Below, piece by piece: positions 33,233 to 43,107 of a DNA stretch of 44,477 bases. This DNA is from Streptomyces silvae (GTDB lineage Bacteria; Actinomycetota; Actinomycetes; Streptomycetales; Streptomycetaceae), in the NCBI RefSeq assembly GCF_016745505.1, contig NZ_JAERUC010000092.1, positions 1 through 44,477 on the forward strand, written 5' to 3'. The notes beneath the pieces are model-generated. The model was not told the DNA's origin. It did not search any database and saw only the letters and a list, made by a program, of their open reading frames with translations. Positions within the stretch are counted from its first letter, which is position 1. Each line of letters opens with the position of its first letter. The translations under genes were made by a program, and so were the position numbers.

Positions 33233-34064
33233 ATGCAGACAGACATGGATCGACGGAAGAGGACGCAGGGCCGCGGCGGGTTCGAGGCCGGTGCGCTCGG
33301 CTTCGGGTGCTGGGCGATCGGCGGGGAGTGGTCGGCCCCCGACGGCAGCCCGCTCGGCTGGGGCAAGGTCGACGACGACGAGTCGGTGGCCGCGGTCCGC
33401 CGGGCGCTCGACCTCGGCGTCACGTTCTTCGACACCGCGGACGTGTACGGGGCCGGGCACAGCGAACGCGTGCTGGGCAGGGCGCTCGCGGGCCGGCGGG
33501 ACGAGGCCGTCATCGCCCGAACTGCGCGACGCCTGCGAGGAGTTCGTGGCGGAGGGGCTGATCAGGGCCTACGGGTGGAGCACCGACGACCCGGAGCGTG
33601 CCGCGCTCTTCGCCGACGGTGAGCACTGCGCGGCCGTCCAGCACGCCTGCAATGTGCTGGAGGACGCCCCCGGGATGCTGAATCTCAGCGAGGAGCGGGG
33701 CCTGTTCAGTTTCATCCGGAGCCCGCTGGCCATGGGCCTCCTCACCGGCGCCCGCGATCCGGGCCGGCGGGCCGCCGCGGGCGACCTCCGGTCCACCCCG
33801 CCCGCCTGGCTGAGCTGGTACGAACAGGGCGGGGTCCCGGCGCGGCACTGGGCGGCACGGGTCGAGGCCGTACGCGAGGTGCTGACCGCCGACGGCCGCA
33901 CGCTCGCCCAGGGGGCCCTCGGCTGGCTGTGGGCCCGCAGCGGGCGGGCGGTGCCGATCCCCGTCTTCCGTACGGTCGCCCAGGCCGAGGAGAACGCGGC
34001 GGCCCTCACCCACGGCCCGCTGCGGCCCGCGCAGCTGGAGGAGGTGGCCGCCCTGCTCGCCTGA
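33233..34064 (+). pseudogene. Aldo/keto reductase, disrupted by internal deletion and frameshift
   Basis: Two fragments of one aldo/keto reductase lie in different frames. Frame 1 (33233 to about 33517) gives [14 protein letters not shown] through [12 protein letters not shown] to RRDEAVIA. Frame 2 (about 33519-34064) resumes at [21 protein letters not shown] and runs to the end. Compared with the usual enzyme of about 330 aa, roughly 55-65 residues are missing at the junction 33515-33519, including the segments that carry the catalytic Lys and His; the catalytic Tyr remains. The product cannot be active. A true pseudogene or an assembly error are both possible. Confidence 0.88.
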
Positions 34065-34068
34065 GCTG

Positions 34069-34093
34069 CCGCTGCTGCTGCTGCCGCTGCCGT
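34069..34093. repeat. CTG/CCG trinucleotide run
   Basis: Short run of GCTGCC and GCTGCT units between the pseudogene and the methyltransferase gene. It could be slippage-prone; no function is seen. Confidence 0.5.
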
Positions 34094-34117
34094 GCGCGAG
34101 GCCGGGCCGTCCCCAGG

Positions 34118-34915
34118 TCAGCCCTTCCGGGCGACCGCCACGTACTCCCCGCTGTGCGCGCTCTCCTGGCCCGGGACCGGTTCGCCGAGTTCCGGGTGCC
34201 ACTCCTCGGCGGCCACGACACCGGGGGCGACCAGGTCGAGCCCGTCGAAGAAGCGGGTGAAGCGGTCGCGGTCGCGCATGTCCAGGGTGAGGCCGTTGGC
34301 CTTGTACATGTCGCGGACCTTCTGCGACGCCTCCTCGGGGTGGAAGTCCGGGGTGAGGTGCGAGATCACCAGGTAGCTCCCCGGGGCCAGCGCGGCCGTG
34401 AGCTGTTCCACCACCTCGTACGCCCCCATCTCGTCGCTCAGGAAGTGCAGCAGCGCGTTCAGGGAGAGGGCGACCGGGCGGCCGAGGTCGAGGACCCCGG
34501 CCGCCTCGGCCAGGATGCGGTCCGTCTCCCGGGCGTCGGCCTGTACGTAACCGAGCGCGCCCTCGTCGGAGCCGTTGAGCAGGGCCTGTGCGTGGCTGAG
34601 GACGACGGGGTCGTTGTCGCAGTACACGACCCGGGCGTCCGGGACGGTCGTCTGGGCCACCTGGTGGAGGTTGGGTTCGGTCGGGATCCCCGTGCCGATG
34701 TCCAGGAACTGACGGATCCCCTGACCGGCGAGCCACCGGGTGGCCCGGTGGGTGAACGCCCGGTTCATGCGGGCCATCACCGGTATGACGGGGGCGAAGG
34801 CGGTCAGCCGTCTGCCCAGCTCCTCGTCCACCGGGTAGTTGTCCTTGCCGCCGAGGTACCAGTCGTACAGCCGTGCGGGGTGCGGCTTGGTGGTGTCGAT
34901 GTCGATGGAGGTCAT
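34118..34915 (-). CDS. SAM-dependent methyltransferase, DUF574 family
   Basis: 265 aa, Methyltransf_19 (DUF574), a family expanded in Streptomyces and often next to regulators. Hallmarks: PARLYDWYLGGKDNYPVDEE near 13-32, SAM motif FLDIGTGIPTEPN and acidic VYCDNDPVVLSHA. ATG 34915 is chosen; it lies just before TSIDIDTTKPHPARLYD. Methyl acceptor unknown. Single gene. Confidence 0.92.
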   Translation of the reverse strand: MTSIDIDTTKPHPARLYDWYLGGKDNYPVDEELGRRLTAFAPVIPVMARMNRAFTHRATRWLAGQGIRQFLDIGTGIPTEPNLHQVAQTTVPDARVVYCDNDPVVLSHAQALLNGSDEGALGYVQADARETDRILAEAAGVLDLGRPVALSLNALLHFLSDEMGAYEVVEQLTAALAPGSYLVISHLTPDFHPEEASQKVRDMYKANGLTLDMRDRDRFTRFFDGLDLVAPGVVAAEEWHPELGEPVPGQESAHSGEYVAVARKG

Positions 34916-35028
34916 GTCCGTCCCGTTCTCCGATGCGGCATCACCGGCCGTACGAGGACGGGATGTCGAGCAATTGATCAACCTGCCGGAAGCATAAGCA
35001 GGTTGGCCCCGGAGCGCGGAGGGATCCC

Positions 35029-35883
35029 TCAGCCGATCCGGGTACCCGTTCCGGTCACCCTGACCCGCGGGTCACCCGTCCGCAGCCCGACGGTGAGGGT
35101 GCCGGGCCGGCCCATGTCGGCGCCCTGGTGCAGCGTGAGCACCGCGTCGTGCGGGACCAGCCCGAGCTCGCGCGCGTACGCCCCGAAGGCCGCCGCCGCG
35201 GCGCCCGTCGCCGGGTCCTCGACGACGCCGCCGACCGGGAACGGGTCGCGGACGTGGAAGACCGTGGCCGACTCCCGCCACACCAGCTGCACGGTCGTCA
35301 GGCCGAGCCGCTGCATGAGGGCCTCCAGCCGGGCGAAGTCGTACGACAGGTCCGCGAGCCGTTCCCGGGTCGCGGCGGCCAGCACCAGGTGGCGGGCGCC
35401 CGCGTAGGCGATACGGGGCGGCAGCGCCGGGTCCAGATCGGCGGCCGGCCAGTCCAGCGCGGCCAGCGCCTCGGCCACGTCCTCGGGGGCGGCGTCCTCG
35501 GTGTGCGGTTCGACGCTGGTCAGGGTGGCGCGCAGCTCGCCGTCCTCGTGTACGACGCTGACCGGGACCTGGCCCGCGAGGGTGGAGAACACCAGATCGC
35601 CCGGGCCGTCCCGCTCGGCGAGCGCGAGGGCGGTGGCCACCGTGGCGTGACCGCAGAAGGGGACCTCGGCCTTCGGGCTGAAGTAGCGGACCGTGTGCCC
35701 GCCGCGGCCGTCCGAGGCGGTGAGGAACGCCGACTCGCTGTACCCCAGCTCCACGGCGACGGCGAGCATCGCCGCGTCGTCGAGTCCGGAGGCGTCCAGC
35801 ACGACACCCGCCGGGTTGCCCCCCTCGGGATCGGCGGAGAACGCGGTGTACCGGAGGACCTCGGAGTCGGCGTGTGTGCTCAT
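35029..35883 (-). CDS. PhzF-family isomerase/epimerase-like protein
   Basis: 284 aa. PhzF fold with FSADPEGGNPAGVVLD at the start, the active-site Glu in LGYSESAFL, FCGHATVATA in the first half and DPATGAAAAAFGAYA in the second, matching the two-domain symmetric architecture (diaminopimelate epimerase-like). No other phenazine genes are present, so a phenazine role is unlikely. ATG 35883 lacks a clear ribosome site; an in-frame ATG further upstream (about 35916) is the alternative. Confidence 0.9.
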   Translation of the reverse strand: MSTHADSEVLRYTAFSADPEGGNPAGVVLDASGLDDAAMLAVAVELGYSESAFLTASDGRGGHTVRYFSPKAEVPFCGHATVATALALAERDGPGDLVFSTLAGQVPVSVVHEDGELRATLTSVEPHTEDAAPEDVAEALAALDWPAADLDPALPPRIAYAGARHLVLAAATRERLADLSYDFARLEALMQRLGLTTVQLVWRESATVFHVRDPFPVGGVVEDPATGAAAAAFGAYARELGLVPHDAVLTLHQGADMGRPGTLTVGLRTGDPRVRVTGTGTRIG

Positions 35884-36032
35884 GTCGCAGGTCAACCGGG
35901 AGGCGTCGCCGCTCATTCCCGCCCACGCCCACGAGCGTGCCCGCGGGGTGGTGGCCCGGGTCCTGACCCCCGGACCACCACCCCTGGCCGCTCCCACGGA
36001 CCCCCCGGCCGCGGCGGCCCCTTTCACTGCGG

Positions 36033-36497
36033 TCAGTGGCAGACCTTCACGCCGGTGCCCTTGCCCCAGGAGCAGGAGTCCAGGAGCGCACCGCTCGGCT
36101 TGATCAGCCGGGCCTTGTCGCCGGTGTTGTTCCAGACGTACGAGCCGCGGTTCCAGTACACGTGGGCTGCGGAGTTCTTGCCCTTGCCGGTGTGGACCCG
36201 GACCGTCTTCCCCGCCGCGATGCCGAAGCTCGGGAAGGTGTACGTGTAGCCGGTGTTGTCCTTCAGCTTGTAGCCCTTGAGCTGGAGCTTGGACTTGCCG
36301 TTGTTGTGGATGTCCACGTACTCGGCGACCAGGGACGTGTTCGTCCGGGTGTCCTTGCCGGGGCTGTCGTACTGGATCTTGCCCAGGTGCAGCCCGCCCT
36401 GGTGGGAGGCCGCGGAGGCCGGGACCGAGGCGAGGAGCGAGCCGGCCAGTGCGGTGGCGGCGGCCAGGGCGAGGGGCGCGGCGGTGCGTATGCGCAT
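36033..36497 (-). CDS. Secreted lamin-tail-domain protein
   Basis: 154 aa. Sec signal peptide (residues 1 to about 32, ending ASVPASAAS) followed by one lamin tail domain: KIQYDSPGKDTRTNTSLVAEYVDIHNNGK, LKGYKLKDNTGYTYTF-type strands and VYWNRGSYVWNNTGDKARL. Two Cys near the C-terminus (DSCSW and KVCH) could form a disulfide. ATG 36497 with AAGGA nine bases upstream. LTD proteins are abundant and secreted in Streptomyces; the ligand is unknown, possibly DNA or cell-surface components. Confidence 0.88.
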   Translation of the reverse strand: MRIRTAAPLALAAATALAGSLLASVPASAASHQGGLHLGKIQYDSPGKDTRTNTSLVAEYVDIHNNGKSKLQLKGYKLKDNTGYTYTFPSFGIAAGKTVRVHTGKGKNSAAHVYWNRGSYVWNNTGDKARLIKPSGALLDSCSWGKGTGVKVCH

Positions 36498-36654
36498 GCT
36501 GTGTGGTCCTTCTGTGTACATCCGGTGAAGGTCAGTAGCATACGGGCAGCACGCGCTTGCCCGGACGCATCGCGGGAAACTCGCAAATTCTGTCATTCGA
36601 GAGCGAGTTACAGCGCGTTCCGATGCGTTCCGGGCAAGCGTGGGGTGAAGTGGA

Positions 36655-37410
36655 TCAGCCTCGGCCGACGTACGGCATGGCGGTCGCCATCACCGTCGCG
36701 AACTGCACATTGGCCTCCAGCGGCAGCTCCGCCATGTGCAGGACCGTCCGGGCCACGTCGTCCGCGGCCATGACCGGCTCGGCGGCCAGCTCGCCGTTGG
36801 CCTGGAGGATCCCCGTACTCATGCGCTCGGTCATCTCGGTGGCCGCGTTGCCGATGTCGATCTGCCCGCAGGCGATCCGGTACGGCCGCCCGTCCAGCGA
36901 CAGCGACTTCGTCAGGCCCGTCACCGCGTGCTTGGTCGCCGTGTAGGCGACGGAGTGCGGGCGCGGCGCATGGGCCGAGACGGAGCCGTTGTTGATGATC
37001 CGGCCGCCCTGCGGGTCCTGCTCCTTCATCAGGCGGTACGCCGCCTGCGCGCACAGGAACGTCCCCGTCAGATTGACGTCCACCACCGTCCGCCAGTCCT
37101 CGTACGCGAGGTCCTCGACGGGCGTCGCCCCGGGCCCGAACGTCCCCGCGTTGTTGAACAGCAGGTCCAGCCGCCCGAAACCCTCCCGTACGGAGGCGAA
37201 GAGCGCGGCCACCGAGTCCGGGTCGCCCACATCGGTGGGCAGGCACACCGTGGCGCCCGGGCCGGCCGCGGCGGCCGTCTCCTCCAGCGCCCCGGCCCGC
37301 CGCCCCGCCAGGGCCACCGTCCAGCCCGCACCCGTGAGGGTGAGCGCGACGGCCCGGCCGATCCCCGATCCGGCACCTGTGACGACAGCGATTCTCTGCT
37401 CAGCGTTCAT
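36655..37410 (-). CDS. Short-chain dehydrogenase/reductase
   Basis: 251 aa classical SDR. Cofactor motif TGAGSGIG (about 11-18), NNAG near 88-91, catalytic Ser in NNGSVSAHA and the YxxxK motif in YTATKHA. An Arg pair in AGRRAG after strand 2 suggests NADP(H). ATG 37410. Substrate unknown. Divergent from the phoD gene. Confidence 0.93.
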   Translation of the reverse strand: MNAEQRIAVVTGAGSGIGRAVALTLTGAGWTVALAGRRAGALEETAAAAGPGATVCLPTDVGDPDSVAALFASVREGFGRLDLLFNNAGTFGPGATPVEDLAYEDWRTVVDVNLTGTFLCAQAAYRLMKEQDPQGGRIINNGSVSAHAPRPHSVAYTATKHAVTGLTKSLSLDGRPYRIACGQIDIGNAATEMTERMSTGILQANGELAAEPVMAADDVARTVLHMAELPLEANVQFATVMATAMPYVGRG

Positions 37411-37552
37411 GGCCCGGCAGCGTACGGGAGGTTTCACGGCGGCCGGCACCCGGTGCTCATCGCACCGCCATACGGATGTGGTGTACGCGCCGACGGGACG
37501 TCGTCGCCCCGCACTCCAATGCCTCTGACAACATCCGGCAGGGGAGGGGCAT

Positions 37553-39220
37553 ATGACACCCGCACAGATCAGCAGGACGCCCGGTCAGCACGGCCATTCC
37601 GCCGAGCTGCGCCTCGCCGCGCAGAGGATCGGATCCGGCGTGGGCCGGCGCCGTTTCCTCACGGTCACCGGCGCCGCCGCCGCGCTGGCCTTCGCGGTCG
37701 GCCTGCCCGGTGCGGGCACGGCGGCGGCCGCCGAGCTCGACACCCGGAAGATCACCGAGGACCCCTTCACGCTCGGGGTGGCGTCCGGGGACCCGTTGCC
37801 GTCGTCCGTCCTCCTGTGGACGAGACTCGCGCCCCGCCCCTACGAGGCCGACGGCGGGCTGCCCGCCCGGCGCGTCGAGGTCCGCTGGGAGATCGCCGGG
37901 GACGAGCGCTTCCGGCGGATCGTCCGGCGCGGATCCGCGACCGCCCACCCGGAGTTCGGACACAGCGTCCACGTCGACGTGGACGGCCTCGACTCCGACC
38001 GGAACTTCTACTACCGCTTCCGCGCCGGCAGCTGGACCAGCCCCACCGGCCGCACCCGCACCGCCCCCGCCCGCAACGCCCGCAACAGCTCCCTGAGCCT
38101 GGCCGCCGTCTCCTGCCAGGCATACCACGACGGCTACTTCACCGCCTACCAGCACCTCGCGGACGAGGACGTCGACGTGGTCTTCCACCTCGGCGACTAC
38201 CTCTACGAGTACGCCGTCACCGCCACCGGCGGCGCCCGCGGCTACACCGACCGCGTCCTGCCGGACCACTTCAACCGGGAGACGCTCACGCTGGAGGACT
38301 ACCGCATGCGGTACGGCCTCTACAAGTCCGACCCGGACCTGCGCGCCGCCCACGCCGCGCACCCCTTCGTCGTCACCTGGGACGACCACGAGACCGAGAA
38401 CAACTACGCGGGAGACACCCCGGAGAACAGCGTCCCCCCGGAGGAGTTCCTGCTGCGCAGGGCCGCCGCCTACCGCGCGTACTGGGAGAACCAGCCGCTG
38501 CGCACCCCGCAGCGCCCCACCGGCCCCGACATGCGGCTCTACCGCCGGCTGCGCTTCGGCCGGCTCGCCCAGTTCGACATCCTCGACACCCGCCAGTACC
38601 GCAGCAACCAGGCGTACGGCGACGGCTGGAAGGTCCCCGGACCCGAGTCCGAGGACCCGTCGCGCACCATGACGGGCGCCGCCCAGGAGCGCTGGCTGAT
38701 CGACGGCTGGAAGGCCTCCGCCGCCCGGTGGAACGTCGTCCCGCAGCAGGTCACCTTCGCCCAGCGGCGCGATGTACCCGGCGACGCCTACAAGCTGTCC
38801 ATGGACTCCTGGGACGGCTACCCCGCCTCCCGGCAGCGCGTCATGGACGGTGCCGAGGCCGCCGGGATCGAGAACCTGATGGTCCTCACCGGAGACGTGC
38901 ACGTCGGCTACGGCTTCGACCTCAAGAAGGACTTCGACGACCCGGCCTCCCGGACCGTCGGCACGGAGGTCGTCGCCACCTCCATCGCCAGCGGCAAGGA
39001 CGGCTCCGAGAAGCCGGCCAACTGGGACAACCTGACCCGGGCCAACCCGCACATGAAGTTCTACAACGGCCGCCGCGGCTACGCCCTCGTCACCCTCGGC
39101 ACGCAGCAGGCGCGCGCCGACTTCCGTACGGTCCCGGCGGTCACCACACCGGGTGCGCCGGTCGCCACGGCCGCCTCCTTCGTGACCGAGGCCGGGAACC
39201 CGGGGCTCACCCCCGCGTAA
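37553..39220 (+). CDS. phoD: Alkaline phosphatase D (PhoD family), Tat-exported
   Basis: 555 aa secreted phosphodiesterase/phosphatase. Tat signal RRRFLTV at 32-38, then a hydrophobic core and AAAAELDT near 58. Metal-site blocks: [37 protein letters not shown] and [11 protein letters not shown]. Binds Fe3+/Ca2+ in known members and releases phosphate from phosphodiesters. ATG 37553 has GGAGG five bases upstream. I found no convincing PHO box in the short upstream region, so phosphate control is not shown. Confidence 0.93.
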   Translation: MTPAQISRTPGQHGHSAELRLAAQRIGSGVGRRRFLTVTGAAAALAFAVGLPGAGTAAAAELDTRKITEDPFTLGVASGDPLPSSVLLWTRLAPRPYEADGGLPARRVEVRWEIAGDERFRRIVRRGSATAHPEFGHSVHVDVDGLDSDRNFYYRFRAGSWTSPTGRTRTAPARNARNSSLSLAAVSCQAYHDGYFTAYQHLADEDVDVVFHLGDYLYEYAVTATGGARGYTDRVLPDHFNRETLTLEDYRMRYGLYKSDPDLRAAHAAHPFVVTWDDHETENNYAGDTPENSVPPEEFLLRRAAAYRAYWENQPLRTPQRPTGPDMRLYRRLRFGRLAQFDILDTRQYRSNQAYGDGWKVPGPESEDPSRTMTGAAQERWLIDGWKASAARWNVVPQQVTFAQRRDVPGDAYKLSMDSWDGYPASRQRVMDGAEAAGIENLMVLTGDVHVGYGFDLKKDFDDPASRTVGTEVVATSIASGKDGSEKPANWDNLTRANPHMKFYNGRRGYALVTLGTQQARADFRTVPAVTTPGAPVATAASFVTEAGNPGLTPA

Positions 39221-39242
39221 CCCGGCCCCCCGGCCCACGAGG

Positions 39243-40250
39243 TCAGGCGCGGTCGTCCGCCGGATAGCGGACGCCGACCCGGTCACGTACCGCGTCGAGC
39301 GTCCGCATCACGGCGAGCGACCCCTCCAGCGGCACCAGCGGCGACTCCTTCTCACCGGCCAGCAGGGCGCGCGTCACCTCCGCCGCCTCGTACTGCATGC
39401 CCGAAAGGCCCTGCGGGCCCGGACCCGTGACGACCTTCTCGGGCTCCCGGCCCGGCCGGTGCAGGACGAAGTGCTCCGGGTGGAAGAAGCCCTGCGGGAA
39501 GTCGATCCGCCCCGCCGTGCCCGTCACCGACGCGACGGTCGGCAGGTCCCCGACGATCGAACAGCTCAGCAGCGCCGTGGCGCCCGAGTCCCAGCCCAGC
39601 AGCATCCCGGTGTTCAGGTCGACGCCCTCCGGGGACAGCAGCGCGTCCGCCTGCACCCGGTCCGGCTCACCCAGCAGCAGCTGCGCGAACGACACCGGGT
39701 ACACCCCGAGGTCCAGCAGCGCGCCGCCGCCCAGCGCGGGATCGCGCAGCCGGTGCTCCGCCCCGAAGGCACCCGCGAAGCCGAAGTCGGCCTGCACCGT
39801 GCGGATCTCACCGATCGCGCCGTCCCGCACCAGCTCGGTCATCCGGCGGATGAGCGGATTGCAGTACGTCCACATGGCTTCCATCAGGAACAGCCCGCGC
39901 TCCCGGGCCAGATCCACCAGCTCCCGCGCCTCCCGCGCGTTCAGCGTGAACGCCTTCTCGCACAGCACGTGCTTGCCGGCCTGCAGGGCGAGCCCGGCGG
40001 CCTCCCGGTGCGCGGAGTGCGGAGTGGCGACGTACACGACGTCGACGGTGTCGTCGGCGACGAGCTCCGCCCAGCTGCCGTACGCCCGGCCGATCCCGAA
40101 CCGCTCGGCGAACGCCCGCGCGGAGGCCTCCGTACGGGACGCGACCGCCACGACCTCGGCCCCGGAGTCCTTCATCGCCAGCAGGTCCCCCGTGAAGGTC
40201 GCTGCTATGCCGCCCGTCGCCAGTACACCCCAACGCACAGTCCCGCTCAT
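39243..40250 (-). CDS. Gfo/Idh/MocA-family oxidoreductase
   Basis: 335 aa. N-terminal Rossmann domain with WGVLATGGIAATF, then VDVVYVATPHSAHREAA and the EKAFTLN motif (EKP in most members, here EKA). The C-terminal substrate domain contains GGGALLDLGVYP. NAD(P)-dependent sugar or cyclitol dehydrogenase is the likely class. ATG 40250; the frame continues upstream but that part overlaps the divergent MFS gene and is not family-like. Confidence 0.92.
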   Translation of the reverse strand: MSGTVRWGVLATGGIAATFTGDLLAMKDSGAEVVAVASRTEASARAFAERFGIGRAYGSWAELVADDTVDVVYVATPHSAHREAAGLALQAGKHVLCEKAFTLNAREARELVDLARERGLFLMEAMWTYCNPLIRRMTELVRDGAIGEIRTVQADFGFAGAFGAEHRLRDPALGGGALLDLGVYPVSFAQLLLGEPDRVQADALLSPEGVDLNTGMLLGWDSGATALLSCSIVGDLPTVASVTGTAGRIDFPQGFFHPEHFVLHRPGREPEKVVTGPGPQGLSGMQYEAAEVTRALLAGEKESPLVPLEGSLAVMRTLDAVRDRVGVRYPADDRA

Positions 40251-40334
40251 GCCCGCCCGCCCCACACAAAAAGGTATCGACCACTCCGACTGACCTGAGA
40301 GCATAGATGCGGATTCAACGAAGCGGAGACGAGG

Positions 40335-41726
40335 ATGCCGGACAACGGCGTGAGCCGGGCCCAGCAAGAAGACGAGCACATACCGACGAGCAACAAGGGC
40401 GCCGCACCCAGCGCCCAGGCCACCGCCACCCCCACCGCTGCGGGTGTGCCGGCCATCTCCACCCCCATCGCGCCGGGACTCCCGGCCGCCTCCACGACCA
40501 CCGCACGACGGGCCGGACTCCTGGTCACCCTCGTGCTGGGCGGGCTCACCGCACTGCCGCCCCTCTCGATGGACATGTACCTCCCGGCACTCCCGGAGGT
40601 CACCGACGCGCTGCACGCACCGGCCGCGACGGTCCAGCTCACCCTGACGGCCTGCCTCACCGGCATGGCACTCGGCCAGCTCGTCGTCGGCCCCATGAGC
40701 GACCGCTGGGGCCGGCGCACGCCGCTGCTCCTCGGCATGGTCGTCTACGTCCTCGCGACCGCGATCTGCGCCGTCGCCCCCACCGCGGAACTCCTCATCG
40801 GCTTCCGCCTCCTCCAGGGCCTCGCCGGTGCCGCCGGCATCGTGATCTCCCGGGCCGTCGTACGCGACCTCTACGACGGCGACGAGATGGCACGGTTCTT
40901 CTCGACCCTGATGCTGATCTCGGGGGTCGCCCCCGTCATCGCGCCGGTGATCGGCGGCCAGGTGCTCCAGTTCACCGACTGGCGCGGCATCTTCGTCGTG
41001 CTCACCTTCGTCGGGGTGCTGCTCACCTTCGTCGTCTGGAAGTGGCTCCACGAGACGCTCCCGGCCCAGGCGCGGCACACCGGCGGTGTCGGTGACGCGC
41101 TGCGCACCATGCGCGGACTGCTGGCCGACCGGGTGTTCACGGGCTACATGGTCGCGGGCAGCCTCGCCTTCGCCGCGCTCTTCGCCTATGTGAGCGCCTC
41201 GCCGTTCGTCGTCCAGGAGATCTACGGGGCGTCCCCGCAGACCTTCAGCCTGCTCTTCGGGATCAACTCCATCGGGCTGATCGCCGTCGGCCAGATCAAC
41301 GGCAAGCTGCTCGTCGGGCGGGTCAGCCTGGACAAGGCGCTCGGCTTCGGCCTCGCCGTCATCACCGTCGCGGCGGTCGCGCTGCTGCTGATGACCTCCG
41401 GGGTGTTCGGCGAGGTCGGCCTCGTGCCGGTGGCCGCCGGGCTGTTCGTGCTCATGTCGGCGATGGGCCTGGCGATGCCCAACACCAACACCCAGGCCCT
41501 GATGCGGACGAGGCACGCGGCCGGCTCGGCCTCCGCGCTGCTGGGGACGTCCCAGTTCCTGATCGGCGCCATCGCCTCGCCCCTGGTCGGGATCGCCGGG
41601 GAGAAGACCGCCGTGCCGATGGCCCTGGTGCAGGTGGTCTGCGCCCTGTCCGCGACGGCGTGCTTCCTGCTGCTGTGCCGGCCGTGGCGGAACAAGAGCG
41701 CCGCGCAGGAGCGGCTCACGACGTGA
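40335..41726 (+). CDS. Bcr/CflA-type multidrug MFS exporter
   Basis: 463 aa, 12 helices. After a 55-residue Ala/Thr-rich N-terminus, MDMYLPALPEV and GQLVVGPMSDRWGRR are diagnostic for the Bcr/CflA (chloramphenicol/bicyclomycin) branch; PNTNTQALMRTRHAAGSASALLG is typical of the second half. ATG 40335 has GGAG six bases upstream. It stands 84 bp from the divergent oxidoreductase start and ends at a strong hairpin. Confidence 0.92.
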   Translation: MPDNGVSRAQQEDEHIPTSNKGAAPSAQATATPTAAGVPAISTPIAPGLPAASTTTARRAGLLVTLVLGGLTALPPLSMDMYLPALPEVTDALHAPAATVQLTLTACLTGMALGQLVVGPMSDRWGRRTPLLLGMVVYVLATAICAVAPTAELLIGFRLLQGLAGAAGIVISRAVVRDLYDGDEMARFFSTLMLISGVAPVIAPVIGGQVLQFTDWRGIFVVLTFVGVLLTFVVWKWLHETLPAQARHTGGVGDALRTMRGLLADRVFTGYMVAGSLAFAALFAYVSASPFVVQEIYGASPQTFSLLFGINSIGLIAVGQINGKLLVGRVSLDKALGFGLAVITVAAVALLLMTSGVFGEVGLVPVAAGLFVLMSAMGLAMPNTNTQALMRTRHAAGSASALLGTSQFLIGAIASPLVGIAGEKTAVPMALVQVVCALSATACFLLLCRPWRNKSAAQERLTT

Positions 41727-41733
41727 GCCGGGA

Positions 41734-41767
41734 GCGGCCCGGCCGGTGTGAAGTCCGGCCGGGCCGC
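41734..41767. terminator. Bidirectional terminator hairpin
   Basis: Perfect 13-bp GC stem (41734-41746 with 41755-41767) and an 8-nt loop between the convergent MFS and lipoprotein genes. Confidence 0.75.
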
Positions 41768-41793
41768 CGGTGAGGAACGGCCGGGCCGCCCGC

Positions 41794-43107
41794 TCAGCCC
41801 ACCCGCGGATAGCCCAGCAGGTGCAGCCGGTCCTTGCGGTCGGTCCAGCGGAACAGACCGATGCCGGAGGCCTCCGCCTCCGGCAGCCGCGTGTTCGGGG
41901 GCAGTTCCGCGACGTCCCAGGTCGTGAAGCTCATCACGACCGGGTTGACCCCGTCGCCCTCCAGCGCCTCGTCCGCGTCACGCGCGGTCGTCGCGCCGTA
42001 GGCACTGCCCCCGTCCGTCACCGACGCGAGCGTCAGCGCCGCCGCACCGCTCCTGTCCTCGTAGCAGAACCCCTTCTTCGCCTTCAGGTCGAAGGCCAGG
42101 TTCCCCGCGACCAGGTAGGTGTCCGACGGTGAGACGACGGCCCGCGGGTAGCGCCCCGGCTCTATGGCCGGGGTGTGGCACTCCACCGTGGCGACCGGCT
42201 TCCCGCTCACCGCGTCGTGGACCGCCCACATCTGGTGGGTGGCGGCCCGCTTCGCCCCCTTGGCGAGCTGCCACTTCGCGAGGATCAGCCCCGGTGCCAC
42301 GGAGGTCGGCACCCCGGTCGCCGGGTTCGCGCCCTTCGGCGCGTTCCTCCTGCTGAACCAGCCGCCCCGCACCCAGAATTCGCGCGCCCCGCTCAGCAGC
42401 AGGCCCTTCGCCGTCTGCCCGCGTACCTCGGTGAGCTGCTTGCAGGCCGTGCAGCCCGCCGGATACGCCACCGCGGACGCGGCGATCTCCGACACCGCGC
42501 CGCTGACCGGGTCCACGACCGCGCTGTTCGCCCGGGCGTCGCTGATCAGGATGTCCGGCCCCGTCGCCGTGACGGTCGGTGCCCCGGACCACGGCACCTC
42601 GACCCGCCGGCGCTCGCCGTCCACCACGTCGTACATGTCGAGGGAGACGAAGGTCCCCGCCGGAGCCGGCCCGTCGCCGGTCTTCCCGTACGACCAGGTC
42701 ACGAAGAACTGCCGGTCGTCCTTGGCGACGGTGAGCAGCTTCGGGAAGGCCGCCGGGTCCGGGGGCCGCCAGGCCTCACCGCTCCACCCGGCGCGGCCGG
42801 TCTCCGTGTCGAGGGTCCGCAGCCGGTAGCGCTGTCCGGGGGCCCGCACCAGATACGCCAGCCGGCCCGTCGTGTGCGAGAGGGCGTAATCGGGCCCCAC
42901 GCCGACGACCTCCCAGCCGCGGTCCGTCGTGTACTCCGGCGGTACGTTCAGCCGGGTCGCGGGGCCGGTGCTCTTCTTCACCGGCTTCTCCGGCTCGCCG
43001 TCGTCCCCTCCGCCCGTCCCGCCGCCCCCGCAGGTCGCGAGCAACAGCAGCAGGGCGAGGACGAGCACCCCGCCCACCAGAGCCAGACGTACGATCCTCT
43101 GTCGCAT
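41794..43107 (-). CDS. Putative lipoprotein with beta-propeller-like body
   Basis: 437 aa. Basic N-terminus and a Leu-rich helix end in LATC (Cys26), a lipobox with an unusual Thr at -1, followed by a Gly/Asp linker, so it is probably surface anchored. The body has recurrent VSGAVSEIAA and AVHDAVSGKPVATVEC strands reminiscent of PQQ/WD-type propellers. Four Cys (CTAC, ECHT, FCYED) may form disulfides. Function unknown. ATG 43107 and ATG 43125 are both in frame, each with the same ribosome site because of an 18-bp tandem duplication. Confidence 0.8.
   Translation of the reverse strand: MRQRIVRLALVGGVLVLALLLLLATCGGGGTGGGDDGEPEKPVKKSTGPATRLNVPPEYTTDRGWEVVGVGPDYALSHTTGRLAYLVRAPGQRYRLRTLDTETGRAGWSGEAWRPPDPAAFPKLLTVAKDDRQFFVTWSYGKTGDGPAPAGTFVSLDMYDVVDGERRRVEVPWSGAPTVTATGPDILISDARANSAVVDPVSGAVSEIAASAVAYPAGCTACKQLTEVRGQTAKGLLLSGAREFWVRGGWFSRRNAPKGANPATGVPTSVAPGLILAKWQLAKGAKRAATHQMWAVHDAVSGKPVATVECHTPAIEPGRYPRAVVSPSDTYLVAGNLAFDLKAKKGFCYEDRSGAAALTLASVTDGGSAYGATTARDADEALEGDGVNPVVMSFTTWDVAELPPNTRLPEAEASGIGLFRWTDRKDRLHLLGYPRVG

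Noticed and set aside
35029..35883. Phenazine biosynthesis locus
   Set aside because: Only a PhzF-fold protein is present; no phzA-E or G genes are nearby, and isolated PhzF paralogues are common.
37411..37552. PHO box upstream of phoD
   Set aside because: No pair of 11-bp GTTCACC-like repeats could be found in the 142-bp gap.
40251..41516. N-terminal extension of the Gfo/Idh/MocA reading frame
   Set aside because: The frame stays open by chance opposite the Bcr-type MFS gene; family similarity begins only at the ATG at 40250.
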